This document shows, piece after piece, positions 16,943 through 25,445 of a DNA stretch of 64,000 nt (position 1 is the first letter of the stretch; each line of letters starts with the position of its first letter). Under the pieces are notes generated by a model. That model did no database searches and had not been told where the DNA came from. It saw nothing but the letters and a program-made list of their open reading frames with translations. Location: the NCBI RefSeq assembly GCF_021764745.1, contig NZ_JAETXX010000002.1, forward strand, positions 310,001-374,000, written 5' to 3'. The DNA comes from Joostella atrarenae (lineage in GTDB: Bacteria; Bacteroidota; Bacteroidia; Flavobacteriales; Flavobacteriaceae). A program made the translations under genes and the position numbers.

Positions 16943-18913
16943 ATGGATAAACCCTTAAATGTAGCTCAGAAACTCATAAAGTCACATTTGCTTCAAGGAG
17001 AGATGACTCCAGGGAGTGAAATAGGAATTAAGATAGATCAAGCGCTACTTCAAGATGCCACGGGAACATTGGTGCAACTTGAATTAGAAGCCATGGGTTT
17101 AGATACTGCTAAAACAGAAGTTGCCGTTCAGTATGTAGACCACAACCTTTTACAAACAGATTTTAAAAATGCAGATGATCATCTCTTTCTACATTCTGCA
17201 GCTCAAAAATTCGGAATATGGTATAGCCGTCCAGGAAATGGAGTGAGCCACCCTGTTCATATGGAGCGTTTCGGTAAACCTGGTAAAACTTTAGTAGGTT
17301 CAGATAGTCATACCCCAGCAGCTGGTTCTTTAGGGATGCTAGCTATTGGTACTGGTGGGCTAGATGTGGCTGCTGCCATTGCTGGTCAGCCTTATTTTGT
17401 TAAAATGCCTCAAGTCATGGGGGTAAAGCTAACCGGAAAACTCCCTGATTGGGTCAGCGCAAAAGATGTAATTCTAGAGATGTTAAGACGTTATGATGTT
17501 AAAGGTGGCGTCGGGAAAATCATAGAATATTATGGTGATGGATTACAACACCTAAGCGCAATGGATAGACATGTTATTGCCAATATGGGTGCCGAATTAG
17601 GGGCCACAACAACGGTTTTTCCTAGTGATGAAGAAACCAAACGCTTTCTGAAATCTCAGGATCGAGAAGATGATTGGAAGGAATTAATTGCTGATGAAGG
17701 CTGTGAGTATGATTCTAAAGATGAAATTATTCTAGATGAATTAGTTCCTCTTATAGCTTTACCAACTAGTCCTGGGAATGTAGTTCCTGTACGAGAAGTT
17801 GAAGGGAAAAGTATTAGTCAGGTAGTAATTGGATCTTCTGCAAACCCTGGATTAAGAGACTTTTGGATAGCCGGAGCTATTGTAAAAGATAAATCTATAA
17901 ATCCGGAAGTGTCTTTTGATATCAATCCTACTTCACGACAAATTATTCAGAATATGATTGATAATAGAGCTTTTGCTAATTTGATAAAAGCTGGCGCTAG
18001 ATTTCATCAATCAGGTTGCATGGGATGCATCGGAATGGGACAAGCTCCTGCAAGCGGAACGATTAGTTTGCGTACGATGCCTCGTAACTTCCCAGATCGC
18101 TCTGGAACCAAAGACGATCAAGTACACCTATGTAGTCCAGAAACTGCTGCAGCTTCAGCATTGACAGGGAAAATTACAGATCCTAGAGATATAGAGAAAC
18201 TATACAATATGAAATATCCTATTTATAAGGCTCCCGAAATGGATATTATAAATACAGATATGTTGGTTGCTCCTCCAGAAAATGGGGAGAATTTGAGTCT
18301 TAAAAAGGGACCAAATATTAAGGCGCTACCACACATTGAAGCTTTAAAAGATAGTTACAAAATTCCTGTAGTTTTAAAAATGAAAGATAATGTTTCTACA
18401 GATGAAATTTTAAAAGCAGGAGCAGAGGTATTGCCATTTAGAAGTAATATTCCAGAAATCAGCAAGTTTTCATATACTGTAATCGACGAAACATTCTACG
18501 ATCGCGCTATGGAAGCTAAGAATCAGTATGGCGGACATATAGTGGTGGCTGGAGAAAATTATGCTCAAGGAAGTAGTAGAGAGCACGCTGCAATAGCACC
18601 AAAATATTTAGGTCAAGTAGCTGTAATTGCTAAGAGTTATGCCCGTATAGCATGGCAGAATCTTGTCAATTTCGGGATTTTACCACTAGAATTTATCAAT
18701 CTTGATGATTATGACAAAATCCATCAAAATGCGATGGTAACATTTAAAAACTTAAAAGAAGATGTTCAAAATAGAAACCCTATTCGGGTTATTGTTTCCT
18801 ATGAAAATAAGGAAGAAGAATTTCTTGTGAAACATACAATGAGTGAACGTCAAATTAATTTAATCCTTAAAGGAGGGATTATAAACGATTTTAAAGAAAA
18901 ACTAGCATCATAA
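16943..18913 (+). CDS. Aconitate hydratase, Aquifex-type
   Basis: 656 residues, shorter than AcnA (~890) or mitochondrial aconitase (~755), and matching the putative aconitase subfamily first noted in Aquifex. It isomerises citrate to isocitrate. Visible are VDHNLL, GSDSHTP (His123), the cluster loop SGCMGCIGMG (Cys359, Cys362), MPRNFPDRSG, and the C-terminal swivel motif GSSREHAAIAPKYLG. The third [4Fe-4S] ligand normally in GSCTN is replaced: residues 297-301 read GSSAN. Cys397 (HLCSPE) could be a substitute ligand, but that is inference. A nitroreductase gene follows 10 bases later, and both share the terminator at 19557-19592. Confidence 0.85.
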   Translation: MDKPLNVAQKLIKSHLLQGEMTPGSEIGIKIDQALLQDATGTLVQLELEAMGLDTAKTEVAVQYVDHNLLQTDFKNADDHLFLHSAAQKFGIWYSRPGNGVSHPVHMERFGKPGKTLVGSDSHTPAAGSLGMLAIGTGGLDVAAAIAGQPYFVKMPQVMGVKLTGKLPDWVSAKDVILEMLRRYDVKGGVGKIIEYYGDGLQHLSAMDRHVIANMGAELGATTTVFPSDEETKRFLKSQDREDDWKELIADEGCEYDSKDEIILDELVPLIALPTSPGNVVPVREVEGKSISQVVIGSSANPGLRDFWIAGAIVKDKSINPEVSFDINPTSRQIIQNMIDNRAFANLIKAGARFHQSGCMGCIGMGQAPASGTISLRTMPRNFPDRSGTKDDQVHLCSPETAAASALTGKITDPRDIEKLYNMKYPIYKAPEMDIINTDMLVAPPENGENLSLKKGPNIKALPHIEALKDSYKIPVVLKMKDNVSTDEILKAGAEVLPFRSNIPEISKFSYTVIDETFYDRAMEAKNQYGGHIVVAGENYAQGSSREHAAIAPKYLGQVAVIAKSYARIAWQNLVNFGILPLEFINLDDYDKIHQNAMVTFKNLKEDVQNRNPIRVIVSYENKEEEFLVKHTMSERQINLILKGGIINDFKEKLAS

Positions 18914-18923
18914 AAAAATAACT

Positions 18924-19529
18924 ATGACACCATTAGAACAATTACATTTAGATAAAATTGCCAAAACAAATCATGAGATCTATGCGCTCTTAAAAATGCG
19001 CTGGAGCCCAAGAGTGTTTAAAGAAGACAAATTACCTGAAAGCGAAATAAAACAGCTTTTTGAAGCTGCTAGATGGGCGCCAAGCTCTAATAATATGCAG
19101 CCTTGGCGGTTTATGTATGCTGAAAAAGGAAGTGACACCTATGATGAAATAGTAGATTGCTTAAGTGATTTTAATAAAAGTTGGGTGGTAAATGCTCCTC
19201 TATTAATGATTACAGCTTATAAAGAAAATACCGATGATGGAAAACCTAATTTTCATGCATTACACGATTTAGGACTTGCGGTAGGGAATATGTGCGTACA
19301 AGCACAATACATGAATATAGGAGTGCATCAAATGGCCGGAATCGATTGGGAGAAAGCTCAAAAAGTTTTTAAAATTCCAAAAGGATACCACGTTTCTACG
19401 GCTATTGCATTAGGATATTACGGTGGAGACTTTAGTAAATTAAATGATAATCTGCTAGATATGGAAAAAAGTGAAAGAACACGCGTTCCTCAAGAAGATT
19501 TTGCTTTTAAAGACAGTTGGAAGAAATAA
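18924..19529 (+). CDS. Nitroreductase-family flavoprotein
   Basis: 201 residues of the nitroreductase (FMN) fold: KMRWSPRVFKEDKL at the start, then ARWAPSSNNMQPWRF, the FMN/phosphate region, and later GVHQMAGIDW and TAIALGYYGG. These enzymes reduce nitro compounds, quinones or enones with NAD(P)H; the physiological substrate cannot be read here. It is 10 bases downstream of the aconitase gene and ends 27 bases before a terminator, so it belongs with aconitase and not with the polyketide operon that follows. Confidence 0.88.
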   Translation: MTPLEQLHLDKIAKTNHEIYALLKMRWSPRVFKEDKLPESEIKQLFEAARWAPSSNNMQPWRFMYAEKGSDTYDEIVDCLSDFNKSWVVNAPLLMITAYKENTDDGKPNFHALHDLGLAVGNMCVQAQYMNIGVHQMAGIDWEKAQKVFKIPKGYHVSTAIALGYYGGDFSKLNDNLLDMEKSERTRVPQEDFAFKDSWKK

Positions 19530-19556
19530 ATAGAATAATTGATTTCTAAACGCTAT

Positions 19557-19592
19557 AAAATCCTGAGAAATATAATTCTCGGGATTTTTTTT
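19557..19592 (+). terminator. Rho-independent terminator after aconitase-nitroreductase
   Basis: An imperfect hairpin (AAATCCTGAGAA pairing with TTCTCGGGATTT, one G-T pair) is followed by eight T residues. It separates the aconitase unit from the type III PKS operon. It lies inside the longest possible 5' extension of the next gene and rules that extension out. Confidence 0.85.
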
Positions 19593-19628
19593 ACACTATA
19601 TTTAAGTAATTCAAATAAGGCAAATTAC

Positions 19629-20768
19629 GTGCGAAAAATAGTTGGGACACAAATATATGATGTAATTATAATTGGTGGGGGATTGGCGGGCTTAACAGCA
19701 GCTATTCACTTATCAAAACTGAATTATAACGTGCTTGTCTTTGAGAAGAATACTTTTCCTCATCACAAAGTATGTGGGGAATATGTCTCGAATGAAATTC
19801 TTCCTTATTTAGAATATTTGAATGTTTCTATTAAAAATATGGAGACAAAAACAATTGAAAGACTTCAAATAACAACAGAAAACGGGAGTGGCATTGAAAC
19901 TAAGCTTCCTTTGGGAGGTATTGGTATCAGCAGATATGCCTTTGATGATTTACTCTATAAAAAAGCAATCTCCAATAATGTAGACTTTCTTTTTGAAGTG
20001 GTTAAATCGGTAACTTTTAATTCAAATACTTTTCAAGTCACCACAAAATCAGGCACCTATAACTCTAAAATTGCTATTGGAGCGTATGGGAAAAGAGACT
20101 ATTTAGATAAACAACTGGATAGAAGCTTTATAAATAAAAAATCTTCATGGTTGGGAATCAAAGCGCATTATAAATATGATGTTTTCCCAGATGATTTGGT
20201 TGCTTTACATAGTTTTAAAGGTGGATATGGCGGATTGTCTAAAACAGAAACAGGAGCCGTTAATTTTTGTTACTTAACTACTTATAAAAGCTTTAAATGT
20301 GTAAACGGAGTTGAAGAGTTTAATAAAGACATAGTTTCTAAGAATAAAAATCTTGCAACCTTTCTAAAAGATGCTGAACCCATTTTTGAACACCCAATGA
20401 GTATCGCGCAGATTTCATTTTCAGAAAAAGAAAGTGTTTACAATCATATTTTAATGTGTGGAGATACAGCTGGATTGATTCATCCTCTTTGTGGTAACGG
20501 AATGGCAATGGCTATACATAGCGCTAAAATTGCTTCGGAATTAATTGATATATTTTTTAAGAATAATAGCTTTAATCGTAATGAATTAGAGAGAAGTTAT
20601 CAGAAAGAGTGGAATAAACAATTTAAATCTCGATTATGGATGGGAAGGCAGCTCCAAAAGATACTTCTAAATAATCATATCGCCCCTGCAAGCATGAAAT
20701 TAATTACTAATTCTCCGTGGTTGCTGAACAAAATGATTAAACAAACACATGGAAAACCAATTTTATGA
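19629..20768 (+). CDS. FAD-dependent oxidoreductase (geranylgeranyl-reductase/phenol-hydroxylase-like), PKS operon
   Basis: 379 residues from the GTG at 19629. The Rossmann FAD motif DVIIIGGGLAGLTAAIH begins at residue 11, then FEKNTFPHHKVCGEYV as in geranylgeranyl-reductase-like flavoproteins, and the second FAD motif GDTAGLIHPLCGNGMAMA. The reading frame stays open back to a TTG at 19539, but that extension contains the upstream terminator, so it is not used. First gene of a seven-gene operon, overlapping the next by 4 bases. By analogy with the flavoprotein SrsC of Streptomyces phenolic-lipid synthesis it may hydroxylate or otherwise oxidise or reduce the polyketide; this is inference. Confidence 0.85.
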   Translation: MRKIVGTQIYDVIIIGGGLAGLTAAIHLSKLNYNVLVFEKNTFPHHKVCGEYVSNEILPYLEYLNVSIKNMETKTIERLQITTENGSGIETKLPLGGIGISRYAFDDLLYKKAISNNVDFLFEVVKSVTFNSNTFQVTTKSGTYNSKIAIGAYGKRDYLDKQLDRSFINKKSSWLGIKAHYKYDVFPDDLVALHSFKGGYGGLSKTETGAVNFCYLTTYKSFKCVNGVEEFNKDIVSKNKNLATFLKDAEPIFEHPMSIAQISFSEKESVYNHILMCGDTAGLIHPLCGNGMAMAIHSAKIASELIDIFFKNNSFNRNELERSYQKEWNKQFKSRLWMGRQLQKILLNNHIAPASMKLITNSPWLLNKMIKQTHGKPIL

Positions 20769-21484
20769 TGCTTAACTTTTCAAAAAGATGTGAAGATCCA
20801 GAATCGATGGACAATCCAAACTTAGACGCTTCCATGCTTCAAGAAGTTTTAAAAGATTTGTCTACTGTAAACCGATTGTTAAGTGGGAATAAAATAACAA
20901 TTAAAGCAATAAAAACACTCATGCAAAAGTATCCTAAAGATCATTATGTAATTGTAGATATGGGATGTGGTGATGGAAAAATGCTTAGGGATATTGCAAA
21001 ATACTTCAGTAATAAGAAAATCACTTTAACACTTAAAGGAGTGGATTTAAGCGAAAAAGGGATTGAAATCGCTAGAAAGTTATCTGAAGAATATTCCAAT
21101 ATTTCATATTCTTGTCAAGATATTTTAAAGTTAGATTCTAAAGATTTTCCATGTGATATTTTATTATGTACGCTTACCATGCATCATTTTAAAAACCCTC
21201 AAATTCCTATTTTTTTGAATCAGTTTCTAAAGCTTGCTAAAATTGGGGTCGTTATTAATGATTTACAGAGAAGTAAACTCGCTTATTATCTATTTAAATT
21301 GTTTAGTGCTATTTTTATAAAGACCAAAATAGCTAAAGAAGATGGTTTAATTTCCATAAAAAGCGGCTTTATAAAGTCCGATTTACAAGATTTCGCAAAT
21401 AACTTACCAGATACAACCAATATTATTAAATGGAAGTGGGCATTCCGATATTTATGGGTAATACTTAGAACCAAATCAATTTAA
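20765..21484 (+). CDS. SAM-dependent methyltransferase, PKS operon
   Basis: 239 residues, class I methyltransferase. The SAM-binding motif I is VDMGCGDGKMLRDIAKYF (~residue 61 on), followed by GVDLSEKGIEIA (acidic ribose-binding loop) and CTLTMHHFKNPQIP. The C-terminus is hydrophobic and basic, compatible with membrane association. It overlaps the flavoprotein stop (ATGATG context) and is 4 bases before the type III PKS, so it very probably methylates the polyketide product or an intermediate; O- or C-methylation cannot be told from sequence. Confidence 0.85.
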   Translation: MMLNFSKRCEDPESMDNPNLDASMLQEVLKDLSTVNRLLSGNKITIKAIKTLMQKYPKDHYVIVDMGCGDGKMLRDIAKYFSNKKITLTLKGVDLSEKGIEIARKLSEEYSNISYSCQDILKLDSKDFPCDILLCTLTMHHFKNPQIPIFLNQFLKLAKIGVVINDLQRSKLAYYLFKLFSAIFIKTKIAKEDGLISIKSGFIKSDLQDFANNLPDTTNIIKWKWAFRYLWVILRTKSI

Positions 21485-21488
21485 GTTT

Positions 21489-22544
21489 ATGAAAGAAGTG
21501 AAAATAGTAACTGTAGCCAAAGAATTACCCGCTTTTCAGCGTAAAACGGAAGATATTTTGCCTTTAGTTGAAGTTTGGTTAGCAAATCAAGAGGAGCGAT
21601 TTAGACGTAAGGTTATTAAGATCTTTGAAGGCGCTGCGGTAGATAAGCGTTATGCTATTATGGATGCTGAAGATGTGTTTACAAACACTTCTTTTGAAGA
21701 CAAAAACAATATTTATATCCGAGAAGTAAAAAAACTAGGAACAAATGTGCTTAGAAAAGCTTTAGATAATGCTTCTTGGGAAGCAGCTTCTTTGGATTAT
21801 ATTATAACTGTTAGCTGCACAGGAATTATGATTCCGTCTCTAGATGCGTATCTTATTAATAACTTGGGGTTACGCCAAGATGTTGTTAGACTTCCCGTTA
21901 CAGAAATGGGTTGTGCCGCTGGTGTAAGCGGACTTATCTATGCTTCTAATTTCTTAAAATCCAATCCTGGTAAACGTGCTGCAATTGTTGCTGTTGAAAG
22001 TCCAACTGCTACTTTTCAGTTAGATGATTATTCGATGGCAAATATGGTAAGTGCTGCTATTTTTGGTGATGGAGCTTCTTGTGTGTTGCTTTCTTCTGAA
22101 GAAAATGCAATAGGTCCAAAAATAATGGGAGAAGAGATGTATCATTTTAAAGATGCAACTCATATGATGGGTTTTGATTTAACCAATGATGGGTTAAAAA
22201 TGATTCTCGATCCAGCTGTTCCAGATACTATTGCAGCTCATTTCCCTTCAATCATACATCCATTTTTAGAAAAACATGGAACTTCAATTGAAAAAGTAGA
22301 CCATCTTATTTTTCATCCGGGAGGAAAGAAAATTGTGCAAACTGTAGAAGAACTATTTGGTAAACTTGGTAAGAATATAGATGATACACGAGAGACACTT
22401 CGCCTTTATGGTAATATGAGTAGCGCAACGGTTCTATATGTTTTAGAACGCTTTATGGAGAAGGACATTCAACCTGGAGAACAAGGTTTGGTTCTAAGTT
22501 TTGGTCCAGGATTTTCTGCACAAAGGGTATTGTTAGAATGGTAA
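21489..22544 (+). CDS. Type III polyketide synthase
   Basis: 351 residues, chalcone-synthase superfamily. The catalytic triad is complete: Cys142 in EMGCAAGVSG, His276 in FHPGGKK and Asn309 in LYGNMSSATVL; the C-terminal GFGPG-like loop reads SFGPGFSAQ. These enzymes extend an acyl starter with malonyl-CoA and cyclise it to resorcinols, pyrones or related rings without their own ACP. In this operon the starter is probably a long or modified acyl chain made by the downstream KS, dehydratase, reductase and ACP. It is 12 bases upstream of the SDR gene. Confidence 0.95.
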   Translation: MKEVKIVTVAKELPAFQRKTEDILPLVEVWLANQEERFRRKVIKIFEGAAVDKRYAIMDAEDVFTNTSFEDKNNIYIREVKKLGTNVLRKALDNASWEAASLDYIITVSCTGIMIPSLDAYLINNLGLRQDVVRLPVTEMGCAAGVSGLIYASNFLKSNPGKRAAIVAVESPTATFQLDDYSMANMVSAAIFGDGASCVLLSSEENAIGPKIMGEEMYHFKDATHMMGFDLTNDGLKMILDPAVPDTIAAHFPSIIHPFLEKHGTSIEKVDHLIFHPGGKKIVQTVEELFGKLGKNIDDTRETLRLYGNMSSATVLYVLERFMEKDIQPGEQGLVLSFGPGFSAQRVLLEW

Positions 22545-22556
22545 AAAAAGAAAATT

Positions 22557-23354
22557 ATGAAAGAGTATTTAAATAAAAAACCTCAATTCTGGGCGCTAAT
22601 TCTTGGAGGGAGTAGTGGCTTAGGACTCGCTTCAGCAAAAAGGCTTGCAGAAGATGGCTATAATATCATTATTGTTCATAGAGATAGGAAGTCTGATTTC
22701 CCTAGTATTGAATCGGAATTTGATAAAATCCGTTCTCACAATATTCATTTTAAAAATTTTAATATTGATGCTACTAATACAGAAAAGAGAAATAGCACCG
22801 TTCAAAAAATTAAAGAATTAATTAAGAATGGACAAATAAAAGTGCTTGTAAATAGTATTGCAAAAGGGAATTTAAAACCTATGATTTCTGATGATACTAC
22901 AACCTTAAAGAATCAAGACTTTCATCTAACAATAGATGCCATGGCAATTTGTGTGTACGATTGGACAAAGTTGATAATTGATGCGAATCTCTTTGCAGAA
23001 GACACTCGTATTCTCTCTTTTACTAGCGAAGGGAATGCTAGAGCTTGGGCAAATTATGCGGCGGTATCTGCTGCCAAAGCTGCTTTAGAGGCTATTCATA
23101 GAAATATGGCTTTAGAATTTGCTCCTTTAGGTATTAAAGCGAATTGTATACAATCGGGAATTACAGAAACGAATTCTTTTAAAATGATTCCTGGAAGCGA
23201 TGTATTAAAGAAGAATGCTATCGAAAGGAATCCAAATGGACGATTAACCACCCCTAAAGATATTGCGAATGTAGTTTCACTACTTTGTAGAGAAGAAGCT
23301 AAATGGATTACTGGAACTATAATAAAAGCAGACGGAGGCGAGAGTCTTCTGTAA
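22557..23354 (+). CDS. SDR-family enoyl-ACP reductase-like enzyme, PKS operon
   Basis: 265 residues, classical SDR fold. The cofactor motif is LILGGSSGLGLASAKRL (~15-31), with VHRDRK after strand 2 hinting at NADPH. The active site is Tyr167-x6-Lys174 (NYAAVSAAK), the spacing of FabI/FabL enoyl-ACP reductases; ketoreductases have Tyr-x3-Lys. A proline-free SGITETNSF segment corresponds to the substrate loop. The likely role is the reduction step of the operon's own acyl-chain module. No separate FabG-like ketoreductase gene is present, so either this enzyme or the housekeeping FabG reduces the 3-keto group. Confidence 0.82.
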   Translation: MKEYLNKKPQFWALILGGSSGLGLASAKRLAEDGYNIIIVHRDRKSDFPSIESEFDKIRSHNIHFKNFNIDATNTEKRNSTVQKIKELIKNGQIKVLVNSIAKGNLKPMISDDTTTLKNQDFHLTIDAMAICVYDWTKLIIDANLFAEDTRILSFTSEGNARAWANYAAVSAAKAALEAIHRNMALEFAPLGIKANCIQSGITETNSFKMIPGSDVLKKNAIERNPNGRLTTPKDIANVVSLLCREEAKWITGTIIKADGGESLL

Positions 23355-23368
23355 ACATATTCTGAACT

Positions 23369-23839
23369 ATGAGAAAGGAGCAAATCATAAAAAACATCCT
23401 TGAAAACCTACCATATCAAGAGCCATTTTTATTTGTAGATCAAATAAATAATATCTCTGAAAACACTGTAGAAGGAACTTACACATTCTCTAAAGAAGCT
23501 TATTTTTATAAAGGACATTTTAAAAAAAATCCTGTAACCCCTGGAGTTATTCTAACTGAATGTTGTGCGCAAATTGGATTGATTTGTATGGGTTTATATA
23601 ACTTCATGTCAACCAATACTTTGATAGAAAATGATTCACTTGCTATTGGACTTAGTAGTTCTGAAATGGAGTTTTATAAGCCTGTGCTTCCTTCGGAAAA
23701 GGTTCGTGTTACTTCTTCAAAAATATATTATCGCTTTCATAAATTAAAATGCGAAGTAAAAATGTATAATCAAAAAGAGGAACTCGTTTGTAAAGGAACG
23801 ATTGCAGGGATGATAAAATATAATACGGATGCAAAATAG
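23369..23839 (+). CDS. FabZ-like 3-hydroxyacyl-ACP dehydratase, PKS operon
   Basis: 156 residues, single hot-dog fold. The catalytic pair is His50 (YFYKGHFKKNP) and Glu64 (TPGVILTECCAQIG), exactly the FabZ layout, and the opening LPYQEPFLFVDQI corresponds to FabZ HRYPFLLVDRV. It should dehydrate 3-hydroxyacyl chains on the private ACP. It overlaps the ketosynthase start by 11 bases, suggesting translational coupling. Confidence 0.9.
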   Translation: MRKEQIIKNILENLPYQEPFLFVDQINNISENTVEGTYTFSKEAYFYKGHFKKNPVTPGVILTECCAQIGLICMGLYNFMSTNTLIENDSLAIGLSSSEMEFYKPVLPSEKVRVTSSKIYYRFHKLKCEVKMYNQKEELVCKGTIAGMIKYNTDAK

Positions 23840-25103
23840 AGTTGTTATAACAGGTATGGGCGTATGTGCTCCTAATGGGATAGGGCTTGATGACTTTACT
23901 AATTCGCTCGTTAATGGAGAAAGTGGAATTACTTTTCATCAAGAACTATCAGATTTGAAATTCGGTTGTCAAATTGCTGGGAAACCAACTGTTAGTCAGG
24001 AGTTATTAAAGGAATATTTTACAGATTTACAGCTTCGAGGACTCAATGCTAGTGGAATTGTATATGGAGTGATTGCAGGGACTGATGCTTGGAAAGACGC
24101 TGGATTGGAGTATTTGGAGGGCGATGCTCCTAATTGGGATGATGGAATTATATTTGGAACCGGAATTTTAGGAGTAGATAAGTTTAGAGACTCCATCCAC
24201 TTAATAGATCAAGGCAATGTAAGGCGATTGGGAAGCACTACCGTTTTACAAACAATGGCGAGTGGTATAAGCGCCTATTTAGGTGGTATTATAGGAGCAG
24301 GAAATCTAGTCACAACCAATTCGTCTGCCTGTACGACTGGCACAGAAGGTATTTTAATGGCCTATGAACGTATTAAATTGGGAAAAGCTAAACGAATATT
24401 AACGGGAAGCTGTTCCGACAGTGGGCCTTATGTATGGGGCGGTTTTGATGCAATGCGAATCTTACCAAGAAAATTTAATGAAAATCCTACGCAAGCAAGT
24501 CGCCCGATGAGTGAAAGTGCAGCAGGATTTGTTCCAGGAAGTGGAGCTGGAGCCCTAGTGATTGAATCTTTAGAAAGTGCGTTGGAACGGAATGCAACAA
24601 TCTATGCCGAAATTCTCGGAGGTAATGTTAATAGCGGCGGACAAAGGGGAGAGGGGACTATGACGGCTCCAAATAGTATCGCAGTACAAAAGTGTATTAC
24701 TGATGCTATAAAAGATGCTAACATTAGGAGTAATGATATTGATGCTATCAACGGACATCTTACTGCAACTGCAAAGGATTCGCTCGAAATTGAAAACTGG
24801 AGCATGGCATTAGAGCGCGAAGGAAAAGATTTTCCGTATATAAATTCTTTTAAAAGCATGTTTGGACATTGCTTGGCTGCCGCGGGGAGTATTGAAAGTG
24901 TGGCTACCGTATTACAATTTAAAGAAGGGAAGATTTTTGGAAATATTAATTGCGAAGACTTGCATCCTGAAATAGCGGAAATAGTAGAGCATAAGCAGGT
25001 TTTGCAAAAAACAATATCATACCAGTCAAATATTATAGCAAAAGCTAGCTTTGGTTTTGGTGATGTAAATGCATGTGCTATCTTTAAAAAGTATATAAAA
25101 TAA
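23829..25103 (+). CDS. Beta-ketoacyl-ACP synthase (FabF-like), PKS operon
   Basis: 424 residues, thiolase fold of the KAS I/II type. The nucleophile is Cys168 in NSSACTTGTEG; the two histidines are His310 (INGHLTATAKDS, where the usual HGT motif has Leu in place of Gly) and His347 (FKSMFGHCLAAAG), with Lys342. Everything needed for decarboxylative condensation is present, so this is not a chain-length factor. A second KS or chain-length factor is absent, unlike aryl-polyene or flexirubin clusters. It likely elongates the acyl starter on the ACP encoded next. Confidence 0.9.
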   Translation: MQNRVVITGMGVCAPNGIGLDDFTNSLVNGESGITFHQELSDLKFGCQIAGKPTVSQELLKEYFTDLQLRGLNASGIVYGVIAGTDAWKDAGLEYLEGDAPNWDDGIIFGTGILGVDKFRDSIHLIDQGNVRRLGSTTVLQTMASGISAYLGGIIGAGNLVTTNSSACTTGTEGILMAYERIKLGKAKRILTGSCSDSGPYVWGGFDAMRILPRKFNENPTQASRPMSESAAGFVPGSGAGALVIESLESALERNATIYAEILGGNVNSGGQRGEGTMTAPNSIAVQKCITDAIKDANIRSNDIDAINGHLTATAKDSLEIENWSMALEREGKDFPYINSFKSMFGHCLAAAGSIESVATVLQFKEGKIFGNINCEDLHPEIAEIVEHKQVLQKTISYQSNIIAKASFGFGDVNACAIFKKYIK

Positions 25104-25113
25104 TTCCTACGCT

Positions 25114-25368
25114 ATGAATAACGAACATTATGAAAAGTTAAAGGATATCGTAAAGGTATATCTCCCTGAAGATGTCTCTGTAAACGATATTACTGCGGAA
25201 AGTAATTTTACTAAAGAACTTAATATCAACTCGGCAAATCTAGTAGATATTGTATTGGATGTAGAAGACACTTTTGATATCATGCTTGAAAATGATGATA
25301 TGAATAATATGGAAACAGTAAATGATGCTTTGTTGATTATCGATAAAAAATTGAAAGAGAAGCAGTAA
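25114..25368 (+). CDS. Acyl carrier protein, PKS operon
   Basis: 84 residues, acidic, four-helix ACP. The phosphopantetheine serine is Ser40 in KELNINSANLVDIVL; the common DSL signature is changed to NSA, but the following hydrophobic helix and FDIMLENDDM match helix 3 of ACPs. It should carry the growing acyl chain between the operon's KS, dehydratase and reductase and perhaps donate it to the type III PKS. Last gene of the operon, followed by a strong terminator. Confidence 0.88.
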   Translation: MNNEHYEKLKDIVKVYLPEDVSVNDITAESNFTKELNINSANLVDIVLDVEDTFDIMLENDDMNNMETVNDALLIIDKKLKEKQ

Positions 25369-25390
25369 TACTAGCTCTTTTACAAATTAA

Positions 25391-25424
25391 AAAAGCGAAT
25401 CCTAATTGCTTAAGATTCGCTTTT
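25391..25424. terminator. Bidirectional terminator closing the PKS operon
   Basis: AAAAGCGAATC (25391-25401) pairs perfectly with GATTCGCTTTT (25414-25424) over a 12-base loop. T runs follow on both strands, so it serves the ACP gene on the plus strand and the ArsC-like gene on the minus strand. Confidence 0.88.
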
Positions 25425-25445
25425 ATATATGTTTCACATAATACC

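Noticed and set aside
19539-19628. Upstream extension of the flavoprotein with a TTG start
   Set aside because: It covers the hairpin and T run of the preceding terminator, and the extra residues do not fit the flavoprotein family.
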